A stretch of DNA of 64,000 bases from Elephas maximus indicus (taxonomy: Eukaryota; Chordata; Mammalia; Proboscidea; Elephantidae): assembly GCF_024166365.1 (NCBI RefSeq), contig NC_064819.1, positions 153,332,293 through 153,396,292 of the forward strand, in the 5' to 3' direction. Below the pieces are notes generated by a model. It saw only the letters and a list, made by a program, of their open reading frames with translations. It made no database searches and was not told the DNA's origin. Each line of letters starts with the position of its first letter. Position 1 is the first letter of the stretch. This document shows positions 25,901 to 37,900 of the stretch, in pieces. The translations under genes were made by a program, and so were the position numbers.

Positions 25901-28900
25901 TTATTGTTCTCTAAACCAGGGGTTGGCAAACTAAGGCCCATGGTGCAAATCTGGTCCTCTGCTTCTTTCTGTAAATAACATCTTACTAGAACACAGTCAT
26001 ATCCATTTGTTTACATACTGCCTGTCGCTGCTTTCAAAACAGCAGAATCGAGTCGTTGCAACAGAGACCTTATGGCCTGCAAAGCCTAAAATATTTATCT
26101 GGCCCTTTGTAGAAAAAATTTGCCCACGTTTGCTTTAAACCATACCATCGAAAAAAACAGATTAAAAAAAAAAAAAAGCAATTGTTTAAATGATATACTT
26201 CACTAAAAAAACCACCACAACAGAAAAATTTAGACTAAACATAGGAAGTGATAGTCTAATGTTGAATTGTCATTGCAAACAATCAGGTGCATCGTCATGG
26301 CACAGAGAAAATATAACCCACAGTTCTACTCTGTCCTACAGGGTCGCTGTGAGTCGGCACCTATCAACACCATTCTGGGTACTTCAGGATCAAAGTCACT
26401 TTGTTAAAAAACAATTCTTTAAAATAGTTGCTCCTTAGTTTATTTACACAACAGCTTAAGGTGGATGTTTTTCTAGCACCCAACCCACTGCCATCGAGTC
26501 GATTCCGACACAGACAGCTTATTAATACTCTAAGTGGATTTTAATTTTCTTAAGTTTATGCTTGTTTAGTTGTTGAAATTAATTTAGGGTTGATAATGTC
26601 CTGTGGAAGTAAATACAGTGACATCAAATTCCAAAATTACATGGTAATGGAATGGTCCATCAGAAGAAACAACCTATACTATTATACTGTGTTTAAAAGT
26701 AAACCATAGATTCAAAGAGGGAAGGCTGTTCTAAGCATGAGGAAAACCTACATCAAATCATTAACTGAATGGTTCTGGTTAAACAGTAAGCATAGACAAA
26801 TATTTTTTAGTTACTAAATAATTCAAATAGGAGAAAAAAAATTTATAAAATATGACACCCATATACCCACCTCCTAAATTTAACAGATGTTAACATTTTG
26901 CCATGTTTGCATCCTTTCTCTCTCCTCCCTTCCTACCTCAGAGGTCACCATATCCTGAAGTTGTATACTACTCCTTTACATGTTTTTATAGATTTGATGT
27001 ATCCATAAATAATACATTCTTCCTTGAACTAATTTTTATATAAATGGTATGTCTTACTTATGCCTTCCCCACACGGTGTTTAAAAAAAAATTTTTTTTTT
27101 AAAGAGTTTTTCTTAATATGTAACTTGGAGTCATTGAGCTTAGCAGAGTTAGACTAGCTGAAACTTTTCTGTCTGGTTAACCACCGTGAATGTGGGTCCT
27201 CCATTACAGGGGCACCTCCTACAAAATGTTTCCAACTAATACCAGCTGGCACTCCCTAGGAGAGTCACTTGGCTGAAGAATGGGTGACAGAGCCACTAGA
27301 TTACTGTCGGCCATATGATTCTCTTGGGATTATTCAGTGTCATTCCCCATTATATAATGACTTCATATTTCAGAGAAAACACACAACACCTGTGGTAAGT
27401 CAAAGTTAAGGCTAACTGAATCCCTAAAAAAGCCATAACTGGGCCCCATACAAGGCCTGGGAGACACAGGTTGCCCCAAGTTCATGTCAGCCCCCGAGAT
27501 AGGGCACACTGTAATGGCTGTGGGGAGACTGAGGAGTGTGTGTGATGAGGCACCACCAAGAGACAGCAGTGCCAAACACAGGGATGAAAATGACAGCAGC
27601 AAGAGATACCCACTGCTCACTTGAGTCCTGCTCAGTCTAAAAACCACATTATATTTTCTCAACTGGAAATGAGGTGACCAGTCATGATTTTTGAGCTGGC
27701 CATGACAACTGGGCTAGCTCTCTGACTAGAAATTAGTTACTGCTCATTTTCAGTGAGTTCCAACTGGTCCCTTTAGGTTTCTGAAAGATGCACCTTCTCC
27801 ATCTTCATTGTCTGTGTCCTCATCGCCATTCTTGTCTTCACTATCCAGGTTCAAGTCATCAGGAAGGTCCAAGGCCTCGGGTTCTGGCAGCTTTTCCTGA
27901 TTGCCATGGTAAGGGTCCACCTCATTCTCATCATATTCTCTCTTTGTGAAAAAAGAAAACAGGAAAAAAAGACCTTTTTAAAGAAGTAGCATTCAAACAC
28001 GTACCTCTGAGCAGTTATACTGTGCTGAGCGAATACAATGTCTCTTCTCTAAATCACCAGCACACACTAATATTTTAGTAGTATATTTGACCTTTCATAC
28101 TATAATTTCAAATTTTACTTTCTATGCAGACTCTCCAATGATCAGAAGTACTCTGTCACTTCATCTCAAGAAAGATGCAGACTCTCCAATGATCAGAAGT
28201 ACTCTGTCACTTCATCTCAAGAAAGAAACTGAAGCTTTTGAGAAGAAATGTGAAAACGATCTCAGGTTTTACATTCCAAACTGGGCCATGAGTCCAAATA
28301 GCATGAAGACTCTTTTGTCAGTAGCCAACAGTAAGATATTTTACGTCCTGCTAAGAGCCTCTGTTAACACATTCCTTTACGAGGCAATAGAATATCAATC
28401 AGTAAATAGGGAAAAAATGCAAATGGGGTCATGGAAGAAACAAACGTATGATTCACTGGTGGTTTTACTGATGATGTCAACACCCACAATCAGGGAAAAC
28501 ACCACTTCAGGAATATGGAGAAAATACACTGTGGAATCTGCAAGAGGTTGTTCCGCGCCTGGCATCAAAGAGATGGTCTAAATATGTCATAAGCAGTACC
28601 ATTTTCAAGCACTCAGTGTATTCATGTCAGCTGAAAACAGGAGAAGGCATGGTCTCCACTCAAGGGGCTGGGAGCAGCCCTGCCACGAGGTCCAGTTGCA
28701 TGAGGCAGGGTTCATATTGTCTTCTGCCTTGAGACACCCAGGAACTGAGCAGGGCAGCAGCCCCAGACCTGAGCCAGGGAAGCAGACCAGTCATTACCTC
28801 ATCTATTTGTTCGTTAATTTTGTCTTGGCCTTGTCCACCATCGTCAGCTTCTGCTTCTTCTTTTTCTTCCTTCTTATCTGACTGGTTTTTATCTTTTTTT

Positions 28901-31900
28901 GAATTGCCAGCATCCAAGCTGTCATCTTTGGCAACAAGTTCAGGATCTTCCTAAATGTCAGAGGAAGAAATGACACAAAATCACACTCAATCTGAGAAAC
29001 CGCTTTCGCATGGGTAGACTCTGCCTAGTTCTGCCTATTTGATCTATTCCATGGAAATATCCAGCTGACGGGGTGCCGTCCATGACCTGGAAAGAACAGT
29101 CTCGGTCTGCCCAGACAGCAGCAGTAATGGCAGGCTTATGGACAGTGGGGCGGGCCTGATAATTAGTTGTACCACGCTGGGCTACTGCAGTTTTACACCC
29201 AGCCCTGCACTCCCAGATGCTTGGAGCTGGGGGAGTTCAGCAGCCAGTAGCTGAATTGGCTCAGAGTATTTATACTCAGTTTTCTTAATTTCTTTCCTCC
29301 ACTGCATACAGGATAGCCCCGGTCAGACTACTATTTTAGCTCTGAATATACAGAAGAGAAAAAAAAAATTGTATAGAAAAGGGGAAATGGAAGAGAAAGA
29401 GAAATACAAAGACAGAAGGCAAAAAAAAAAAAAAAAAAAAACCAAGAGCAGTAAATTACTTCTCAGCAGAAGTAAGTGGTAGTGGTGGGAAGATTACCTC
29501 TTCTACAGCCTTACACTTGGAATGAGGGGGACTCTTTTAATTACCTCATCCATTCCTGGTCCTGTTTCTTCAGTTTTACTGTCTTCTTCCTCATCTTCAT
29601 CATCATCATCTCCCCAGAATCTCTCATCTAGTTTGTCCGCGTCCTCACCATTGAGATCGCCCATCTGTTTGTCCAGGTCTCCGCCCTCACTATCTGATTT
29701 CTCATCATCTTCTGAAAAGGCAAGACACTGAGCTTTAATCAGACAGGTTTTAAAGCCCGGTATGTAGGGAAGGACTGAACCCACTCTCTGCAAGTGCCCT
29801 GCCTGGAATTTTTTGTGTGTGCGCGTGCACGCGTGCGTGTGTGCGCGCTTTAGGATCATGCAAGATTTTATACACATATTGTTTTGTGATACTGGCTGCA
29901 ATTCCCACAATGTTAACAGCACACTCCCCATTTCCTCCCCAGGTTCTCAGTGTCCATTCGTCCTGTTCCTGTCTCCTCCTGCCTTCTCATCTTGCTTTTG
30001 GACAGGAACTACCCATTTGGTCTCATATATTTGATTGAATTAAGAAGCATGTTCCTCACATGCATTATTTTTTTATAGGCCTGTCTAATCTTTGTCTAAA
30101 AAGTGGGCTTCGGGAATGGCTTCAGTTCTGAGTTAACAGAGGGTCTGGGGACCATAGTCTCAGGGGTTCCTCCAGTCTCTGTCAGACCAGTAAGTCTGGT
30201 CTTTTTTTGTGAACTTGAATTCTGTTCTAGGTTTTTCTCATGTTCTGTCCGGGGCTCTTTGTTTTAATCCCTGTCAGAGTGGTTGTTGGTGGTAGGCAGG
30301 CATCATCTAGCTCTTCTGGGCTCAAGCTGGTGGAGTCTCTGGTTCATGTGGTCAGGGTTTTTTTGCTTGTTTCCACAGAACACTCTAAGGGCAGATGCCT
30401 TTACACCTATTGAAGTAGTCTACTGTGTTCTGCAAACTGTTTGGGGGGAATCCAACTCTGTAATGTGTTTACAGACAGAAAGGAGAGTCTTAGAACAGCT
30501 GTTAGGATGTTTAGTTCTGGTGCTGGGGGAATACTCATTATGCAACTTGGCAACCTCACTTGGGTTTAGTTCTGTATCTCTGAAATGACAGAGTTGGACT
30601 AGATGATTTCTAAAGTTCTCCCCCCAGCTCCAACATACTGTGCTTCTGTGCTTTTATTGAACATATTAATATCATGCCTATCTCAATCAATATTCTCTTG
30701 CTTTTATCTTTACTTAGGTTCTACTTTTCCAAACGTTACTTCCTTACGCTACTTAGGCAGGTGTACATCTTCTATGGAGATCAGCTTTCATTTCTGCAAG
30801 ATCTTTGCTAAGAATAAGACGTTATCCCTCCAATTAAGCTTCGGAAAGAAATCTGGAGTACTGCTAAATTATGATACAAACATATGGCAGATGATTATAT
30901 GCTTTAAGAAATAATTAAAAAAAAAAAAAAAAAAAAACCCCAAAACCAAACCCACTGCCGTCAAGTCATATTCCTACTCAGAGCGACCATACAGGACAGA
31001 GTTGAAATGCCCCATATGGTTTCCAAGGAGTGCCTGGTGGATTCAAACTGCCAACCTTCTGGTTAGCAGCCATAGCTCTTAACCACTGCGCCAGCAGGGT
31101 TTCTTAAAAAATGATAGTCTCAAATAATCTTAATGACAAATAACAATAATATGTTAAATGAAAAGAAGCCAACTACTATATGTGCATATATATGCAATAA
31201 ATGAAATCTACCAAAATTTATTATTTGGGTGGTAGATCTAAGGGTGACCTATTTCATTTTTGTTCCATATGGCCTACAACAAATGCCTACAACTTTTGCG
31301 ATGGGGGGGCGGGGGGAGGGGAGAAAGTTGTTTGAAAAAAAAAGGTAACCAAACAATTTGCTTTTGAGTTGAGGGCCCAGCTCTGTTAGTGACTAACTCC
31401 TTGCTCTTTCTGGCTCCCCTACTGAGCCACTGCAGCCAGCACATGAGGCAGCCAGAACATGGACCAGTGTCTTGGTTTACTCACAGGAGGAGACTCTTTG
31501 ATACTAACTATAGCCGTGTGTCTCCGTGGAGATGGCAATGCCTTATGCATATGCTGACTGTGGTTTTATCTGCAGTCACGCAGTTATGTAGTTACAATCA
31601 ACTCATCCCAATAAATTATAGTAGGCTCCTCCTTGGGAACATGTAATAAAATATTTTCTGAATAAAATGTTTATTTTTTCAAAAACAAAAATGAAGTGAC
31701 AGATAATCTATGCTATTAAATCTCAGACCTTGTTCTTCAAGCTCCCCATCATGCATTTTCCCATCAAAGTCTTCTGACATCTCAATTGCATTATCCTCGC
31801 CCTTAATATCAGATTTTGAGTTTGGATCCTCTTTATCCTTTTCTTGACCCTTCTGAAATGTATCTTCCGCCTACATCAAAAAACATTATAAAAAACACAA

Positions 31901-34900
31901 AAGAACACTCTACTAATGCATATGCCCAATTTAAATACTGAAAAGAAAGTGAAAAGGCAGTTTGGTTCTGTACACTGTTTACATGTTTCATACATGTAAA
32001 AACATACCTGCTCTTCATTTTCTATCTGGTCACTCACATCCTTCATGCCCTCGCCTTCTCCAATTCCACCTCCCTCATAGTCGTGGAACTCAGTTGCTCC
32101 CTCTCCAGCTGAATCGTCCATGAATTCTTTGGGCAGGCAAAATCCCTTTAAAAAATGGAGTGACCAGTTAGGTACGAAAGCAATAAAAAGAGGGATTTCC
32201 TTTCCAGTCCTGCCATAGGAAAAAAAAATCTTTTTCTAGCTGACCATCTTAAATCTAATGGAAGCACAGTAGACCTTTGACATCCTTTTCCTCCTCGGTG
32301 ATAACAGTTGTTTCCAAGCCTGACATCGGATCTAACATATGAGGTTTTGCCTTGTAGAGGCCTCTGGTGTGTGGTCATTCATCATTTTGCCAAGACAAAA
32401 ATTTGAATCAAGTATAGTAAAAGGACAGTTTATTTAGAAGCAAGTCATTGAGTGAGGGCAGAACCTCCCAGTGTCTGAATCCCAAAGAGGTTTTATCCTT
32501 TATTCACTTCGCAAATTAGTCCTCCTGAGGGCAGAGGAGAAAAGAGCAAGAAGAACATGTAACCAACCCAGAAAGTACACAGCTTGAAACGGACAGAATT
32601 GGGAAATTTCATTTTTACTTTAAAAACAGAAGAAAATGTTCTGTAATCCTCCCCAAGTAAAATCATGTTAGTTTTAATTATTAAAAACAAAAAACAAAGC
32701 AAAACGACAACCAAAAACACCCTTCCCCAACTCTTGAAGTAAACCTATCACTCTAAGCAGACATAGCATGTTTGGCCTCTGGCTGCTTGTTGCCAAGGCA
32801 CCTGGCACACTGACAAAAGGCAGGTACAATGTAGGCACTCCAAGTGAATGATCCTTACCTTCTGGGCAAGCTCCGTAAAGACCTGGGCAAGCACAGAGAG
32901 CAGCTTCGCAGTGCTACGGTGAGTTCCCAAAGACATGGTGAGGAAGAAGAGGATGAGGTCCGAGTACCTGGACAGCATTGGCACCAAGTGCACCAACAAG
33001 CAGCAGGACTGGCTGAAGACCTAGAGGCAAAACACGACCACCAAGACTGCTAACCTTGCTGAATGGGCACAGGGTTTCCTTCTGGTGTGAAGAGAATGTT
33101 CTGGAACTAGACAGTGGTGATGGCTACACAACGTTGTGAATGTACTAAATGTCACTAGTGGTAAATTTTATCTGTATTTACCCTCTACCCACCAACCCAA
33201 AAACAAACAAACTAACAAGCAAAAAACCCACTTGCTGAGACTTCTTCCTTGTTCACATAAACCATCACAAAAGTGCACTTTAAGGTCTTGGCCGCAGAAG
33301 TCTCATTTACTTAACAAGGGTTTTTGTTCATTTGCTTAAGTGAGATGTTTATAGGTAAGTTCTACTGGGAAATTAAAGCTGTCATTGGAGTCAATGCTAC
33401 AGAATACAAAGTACTACAAAATAAGTCCCTTCCCTGGACTTATCATGGAGATGCTGACCTCCTGCTCTGCTGGCTCACTGTGCAGGGAGTGGTGTCTGCA
33501 GAGGATGGCTGGTGAGCCTTGGTTAGTGGCAGCAGCATTCACTGTTAACGTCAAACACCCGGGGCTGGTGGCTAGGACATGAACGAATTCTAAGATACTG
33601 GATTGTGACCATTTTTGCACCTGTGCATCTTATAGTCATAACCCTTAGCTAGCAAACTCTATGCTTTTCAAAGCCTGACACTGGCATTTTCATGTAAAAG
33701 TAGGTCAAATTCTTAGTGATTGTGCCTCAGGCCTCCTGGGAACCATCCACATGGAGCAAGGTGAAGCCCATCCTGCCTTTCTTTGCTCAGCCCACGCTGA
33801 ACAGCAAGAAGATTGTAAAGAACGGTGGTTAGTTACCATGTGCTTCGCTGCTGTGCCGTCCTCTCCATATGACTTCAGCCTCTCCAACAGCTCTGAGACG
33901 GTGGAAATTATTTTCTGCACGTGCAATGTGCCCACATCGGCCCAGAAGTCATCCTCTAGTTTTGATAGATGTCCCAACCGCAGTCTCTCAACAGCTGGTG
34001 GCTCTTTAATTCACAGAGAAGAACATCATGAAGAATAACAGAAAATAAACCCTTTCATCTCCATTCATGCTCAGTCATCTATTGCCAGCATCTGTCTTTA
34101 AGTATTTAGCCACTGAAATAAAGTGTCCAATAAAAATAAATAAATAAATCAACTATGAAACTGAAGTTTGTCTCATGTCAGACATACCATCGTCTTCTTG
34201 TGGTCCTGTCTGTTTTGCGTCCTCCTCTGTTTTCTTACTGTTTGTTTCTGCTAAATTCTGGATGGCACAGAGGATGGCACGGATGGCTGCTTCCATTTGC
34301 TCTGAAAAATCTTCTACAAATCCTTCATCCAACATTTGGTTTCCTAGTAAGTAAAATGTGCCCCCCCCCAAAAAAAAATACAATCACTTGCTTCGGTGCC
34401 TCTGGAAATCAGTAACAATCCATATATAATAATCCTCATTTGTTATTCTAACCAACAGCCACCTATTAAGTAATGACTACGGGTGAGACACTGTCAAACT
34501 GTACTCAATACAAAGATGAATGAGACATTCCTTGTCTAGAGAAGTTTACTGTTCTGTGTTAAAAACAATTTTGCCAAAAGAATGCCAAAGATGCTAAAAA
34601 ATAGTTAAGATGGTGCGTATCCCACTTAGTCTGAACGTTAGCCCTGAGCTTTTTGGTCTATAGAAAGACCGTGACAGACGCTGAGCCCGTGGCTGCTTGC
34701 TGACACCTGCCCTACAAAACACGCAGCATGACGGCAGTTGAAGGTATGGTATTCAAACAAATGAAATGAAAAAGAGCTGCGGGTTCCGACCACGCTTCCC
34801 TTGACAGACATCTCTAGAAGAAAACATAATGTGTCCTGAGGACAACATAAACTTCAACCTGTAAGTTAACATTCCTAGATAATACAAACTAATGCCCCCT

Positions 34901-37900
34901 TACTGACTAATAGCCCTTACCTCTGTGGCTACTTGGAATGAGTAGATGCGTCTTCCAGGTAGTAAAGTCAGCTGTGGCTTTATTGATTTCTCCTCTTACG
35001 TATTCCAGGCTCTCAACTAATGCCATATGTGGGTCCGTTTGTGCAACCTCCATCCCTGGAAGAATGAACAAGGACTCTAGGCCTTGCAAATAAGCTGACA
35101 CCTGGGACAGGCAACTCAGCCCAGAAGAGCAAACTTCAAAACCTTTCCTGCAACAACAAAAATGCCACAGCATTGAAAGGAAGGGATTACAAGACAAAAA
35201 ACAAAACAAAACAACAAAAAACACCAAAGCTCCCTGTAGCACCTAAAATGCATGCCAGGAAAAACCCACCATATTTGAAGGTTTATAGCTAAAGATATGC
35301 CACAAAGCGCTATGCTGGTCCAGTGAACAATGGAGGATTGAAGCACAATTCTTTCCATAACTTCACCCTATTACTAAACTCTAACCAAGCATATCAACAA
35401 GGTTTAAAGACAGAGACACACTCACCAGGAATGAAAGAGGGTCTCACAAGACTGCTGCCTAATTTTGTCGACATCGGCTTTCACTGTTTTAATGGTTTTT
35501 AGCATCTCTGTTACCCTTGCAGTTGACTGTTGCCAAAGCTGGTCCTGTTTCCGCATCCGGCAACCAGAGGGCAGCTGATTTCCAGGCATTGGGGATGGGT
35601 AGGTAAGATCTGATGCGATGAGGTCAGGCACTGCTCTGGAGAGCTGTCCCTTGGTGAGATCTTGTCCTTCTGGGTGGGGAGTGGAAGGCTGGCCCTGTGC
35701 CTGGGCATCGTCACAGCCTGGGGCCAGCCCTGCACTGGGGCAGCACTGGAGGAGCCAGGAGAGTTGCTCGAGCAGGATCTGGCTCTGCATGGCCAGGTGC
35801 TGCAGCCTCTCTGTCCACTGCTGCATGCTGTCCTGAGGGGGGAAGGCCATGGGGTAGACGGGGGGCCCCGTCAGCCTGCCGTGAATCTCCTGCACACAAC
35901 TGAGGAGGTTCCTGTGCAGAGAAACCCATTGAGAAAACACAATAGTAAATTAGTTTGTATACTGCTCAGCCAAGCATGGGCTTCTACCCCTAATCAAGAA
36001 GGGAAGATGCCCCGGATAGGTAAGAGGTCTTTTAAAATGCCTCCCAAAGTTGGTAAATGTACCCATCAGTCTTTCAAGAAAGATTAAAGCTCACTGCTTC
36101 TTACCTAAGACCTACCACACTCTCATATCCAACATACTCACGCCACTGCAGTGACTTCAATCATGATTTAAAAAAAAAAAAGGATCTAATAAATGTATTG
36201 TACCTTGCTAAACTCTAATGAAGGAGCGGACAATAGCTGAAGCCAAAGCAATTACAGTCTGGAAATACCATCTCTCAGCCAAGAATCCACTTAACAGATA
36301 ATGAAACGCCTCCTAACTGTCTTAATCTTTTAAGTATCTGTTTCCACTGATGGATATCATGTATGGCTCAGCAAACTGCTACTCTGTGATCCAAAAAGCC
36401 AAACAAACAGAAACAGACTCAAATTTGAACTGTGCCACAGAGACTGGGATGTCCCAACACCATGCACAACCCCACCTATCAGCCCACACAGACTTTCAGC
36501 AACAAGTGTCCTCTTTCCAGACCCAGGTATAGCTCAGCCGTGACAATTTACTGTCTTACTTAGCGCTGAACTTATTCCTCAGGCCCCATTCTCCCAGGAG
36601 TCATTGCCAAGGTAGGGGTGCAGGAACATATCACCATAGGCTTTTCTCACTGGGACACAGAACACTCACCACCAAAAGCAAGGGACAGAGCCAACGGAAA
36701 CCCACTGCCCAAACACCACCTGCCTCTTGGGGCAACAGATGTCATCTCATGGTTCCCTGCTTCAGGTGTAGCAACTCTGAGCTGACTTACACAATTCTTC
36801 CTTGTTCGTGTCACAAACCCAACCAGTCGGTAGATACCTGAGGATGATCCACTGCTCAGTCAGTGTGGTCAGGGAGCGCCGCTGTCGGATAAGCATCTTC
36901 ATCAAATGGGCTGAGAACCCTTTACACCGCTCAACATTGCCCAAGCCCACCTCCTGGAATGGGGGAAAGGAAAAGCAAACTGTAGGTGCTGCCAGCAAAC
37001 ACTACCCACGAAGACACGCTAGAAAGCTGTTTCATGGAATGCTCCTGAGCAGACGAGCCCCTTGTTGACATGAGCTTCAGATGTGCTGTGTCTAGAAGTG
37101 ACATACTCATCTCTTTAAGCAGTGGTTATCAAATTATGCTGCCATAGATCATTGATATTCCATGAACAGAGACTAGGTTTAATTACCAAAACTGGGTATT
37201 AGTGGACTTTCCTCAATTTACAGGGTAAAAAGATTTGTAGATGGCATTTTCTCATTTGAAGTTTTTCTCCCATAATTTTTCTTAAACATTCGGTCCTAGT
37301 GGAAAGTGTGCATAGAGGAATTTAATATAAGATGCTGTGTGATATTGTGCAAAATTACACTGACTTATATTCTAAGTTTAACGGTGTTCTGCAAAAAGCA
37401 ATGATTTCCAGTAATGGGCTACTATCACCTAACAAGGTCTGAGAATCCTGCCCTGGGATGAACTGAACTACAATTCAGAGGTTATAGCATTCTACCTTGA
37501 CAGGGGTTGCTAGGGCCACATTGAGCCTGGCGTGCCGTGCAAGAGATCGATAAAAATACTTTTGGCACCCATCCCACGAAGATGAGATTTCCGTCAGCAG
37601 CCTGGAAAAGAAATCAACATGATTTACTTAATTCAAACTACAACCTCCCACCCCAGATCTTGAAGATTCAGAGGCTCGTATATTTGGCCACAACCAAAAG
37701 CCAAGAGTCTACAGATTTATTTCTTTGAGGACTTAGTCAGGCACTCATTAATCCTTTACACAGAGGATGTACTGCACACTTAGCACTGGAAATACAGTGA
37801 AGAAATAAATTACGATACCAATGTGGTTTCCTTAATTAAAACTTCATAACCATCTTGGCAGTGGAAACTAGGGATCATAAATTCTGATGCCTACAGGGGT

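Noticed and set aside
28111-28240. CRISPR-like repeat
   Set aside because: Only two directly adjacent copies with no spacer, in a mammalian intron; it is a simple tandem duplication.
35662-36087. 141-codon plus-strand frame
   Set aside because: It mirrors MDN1 window exon 20 on the opposite strand; the minus frame has splice sites and conserved sequence.
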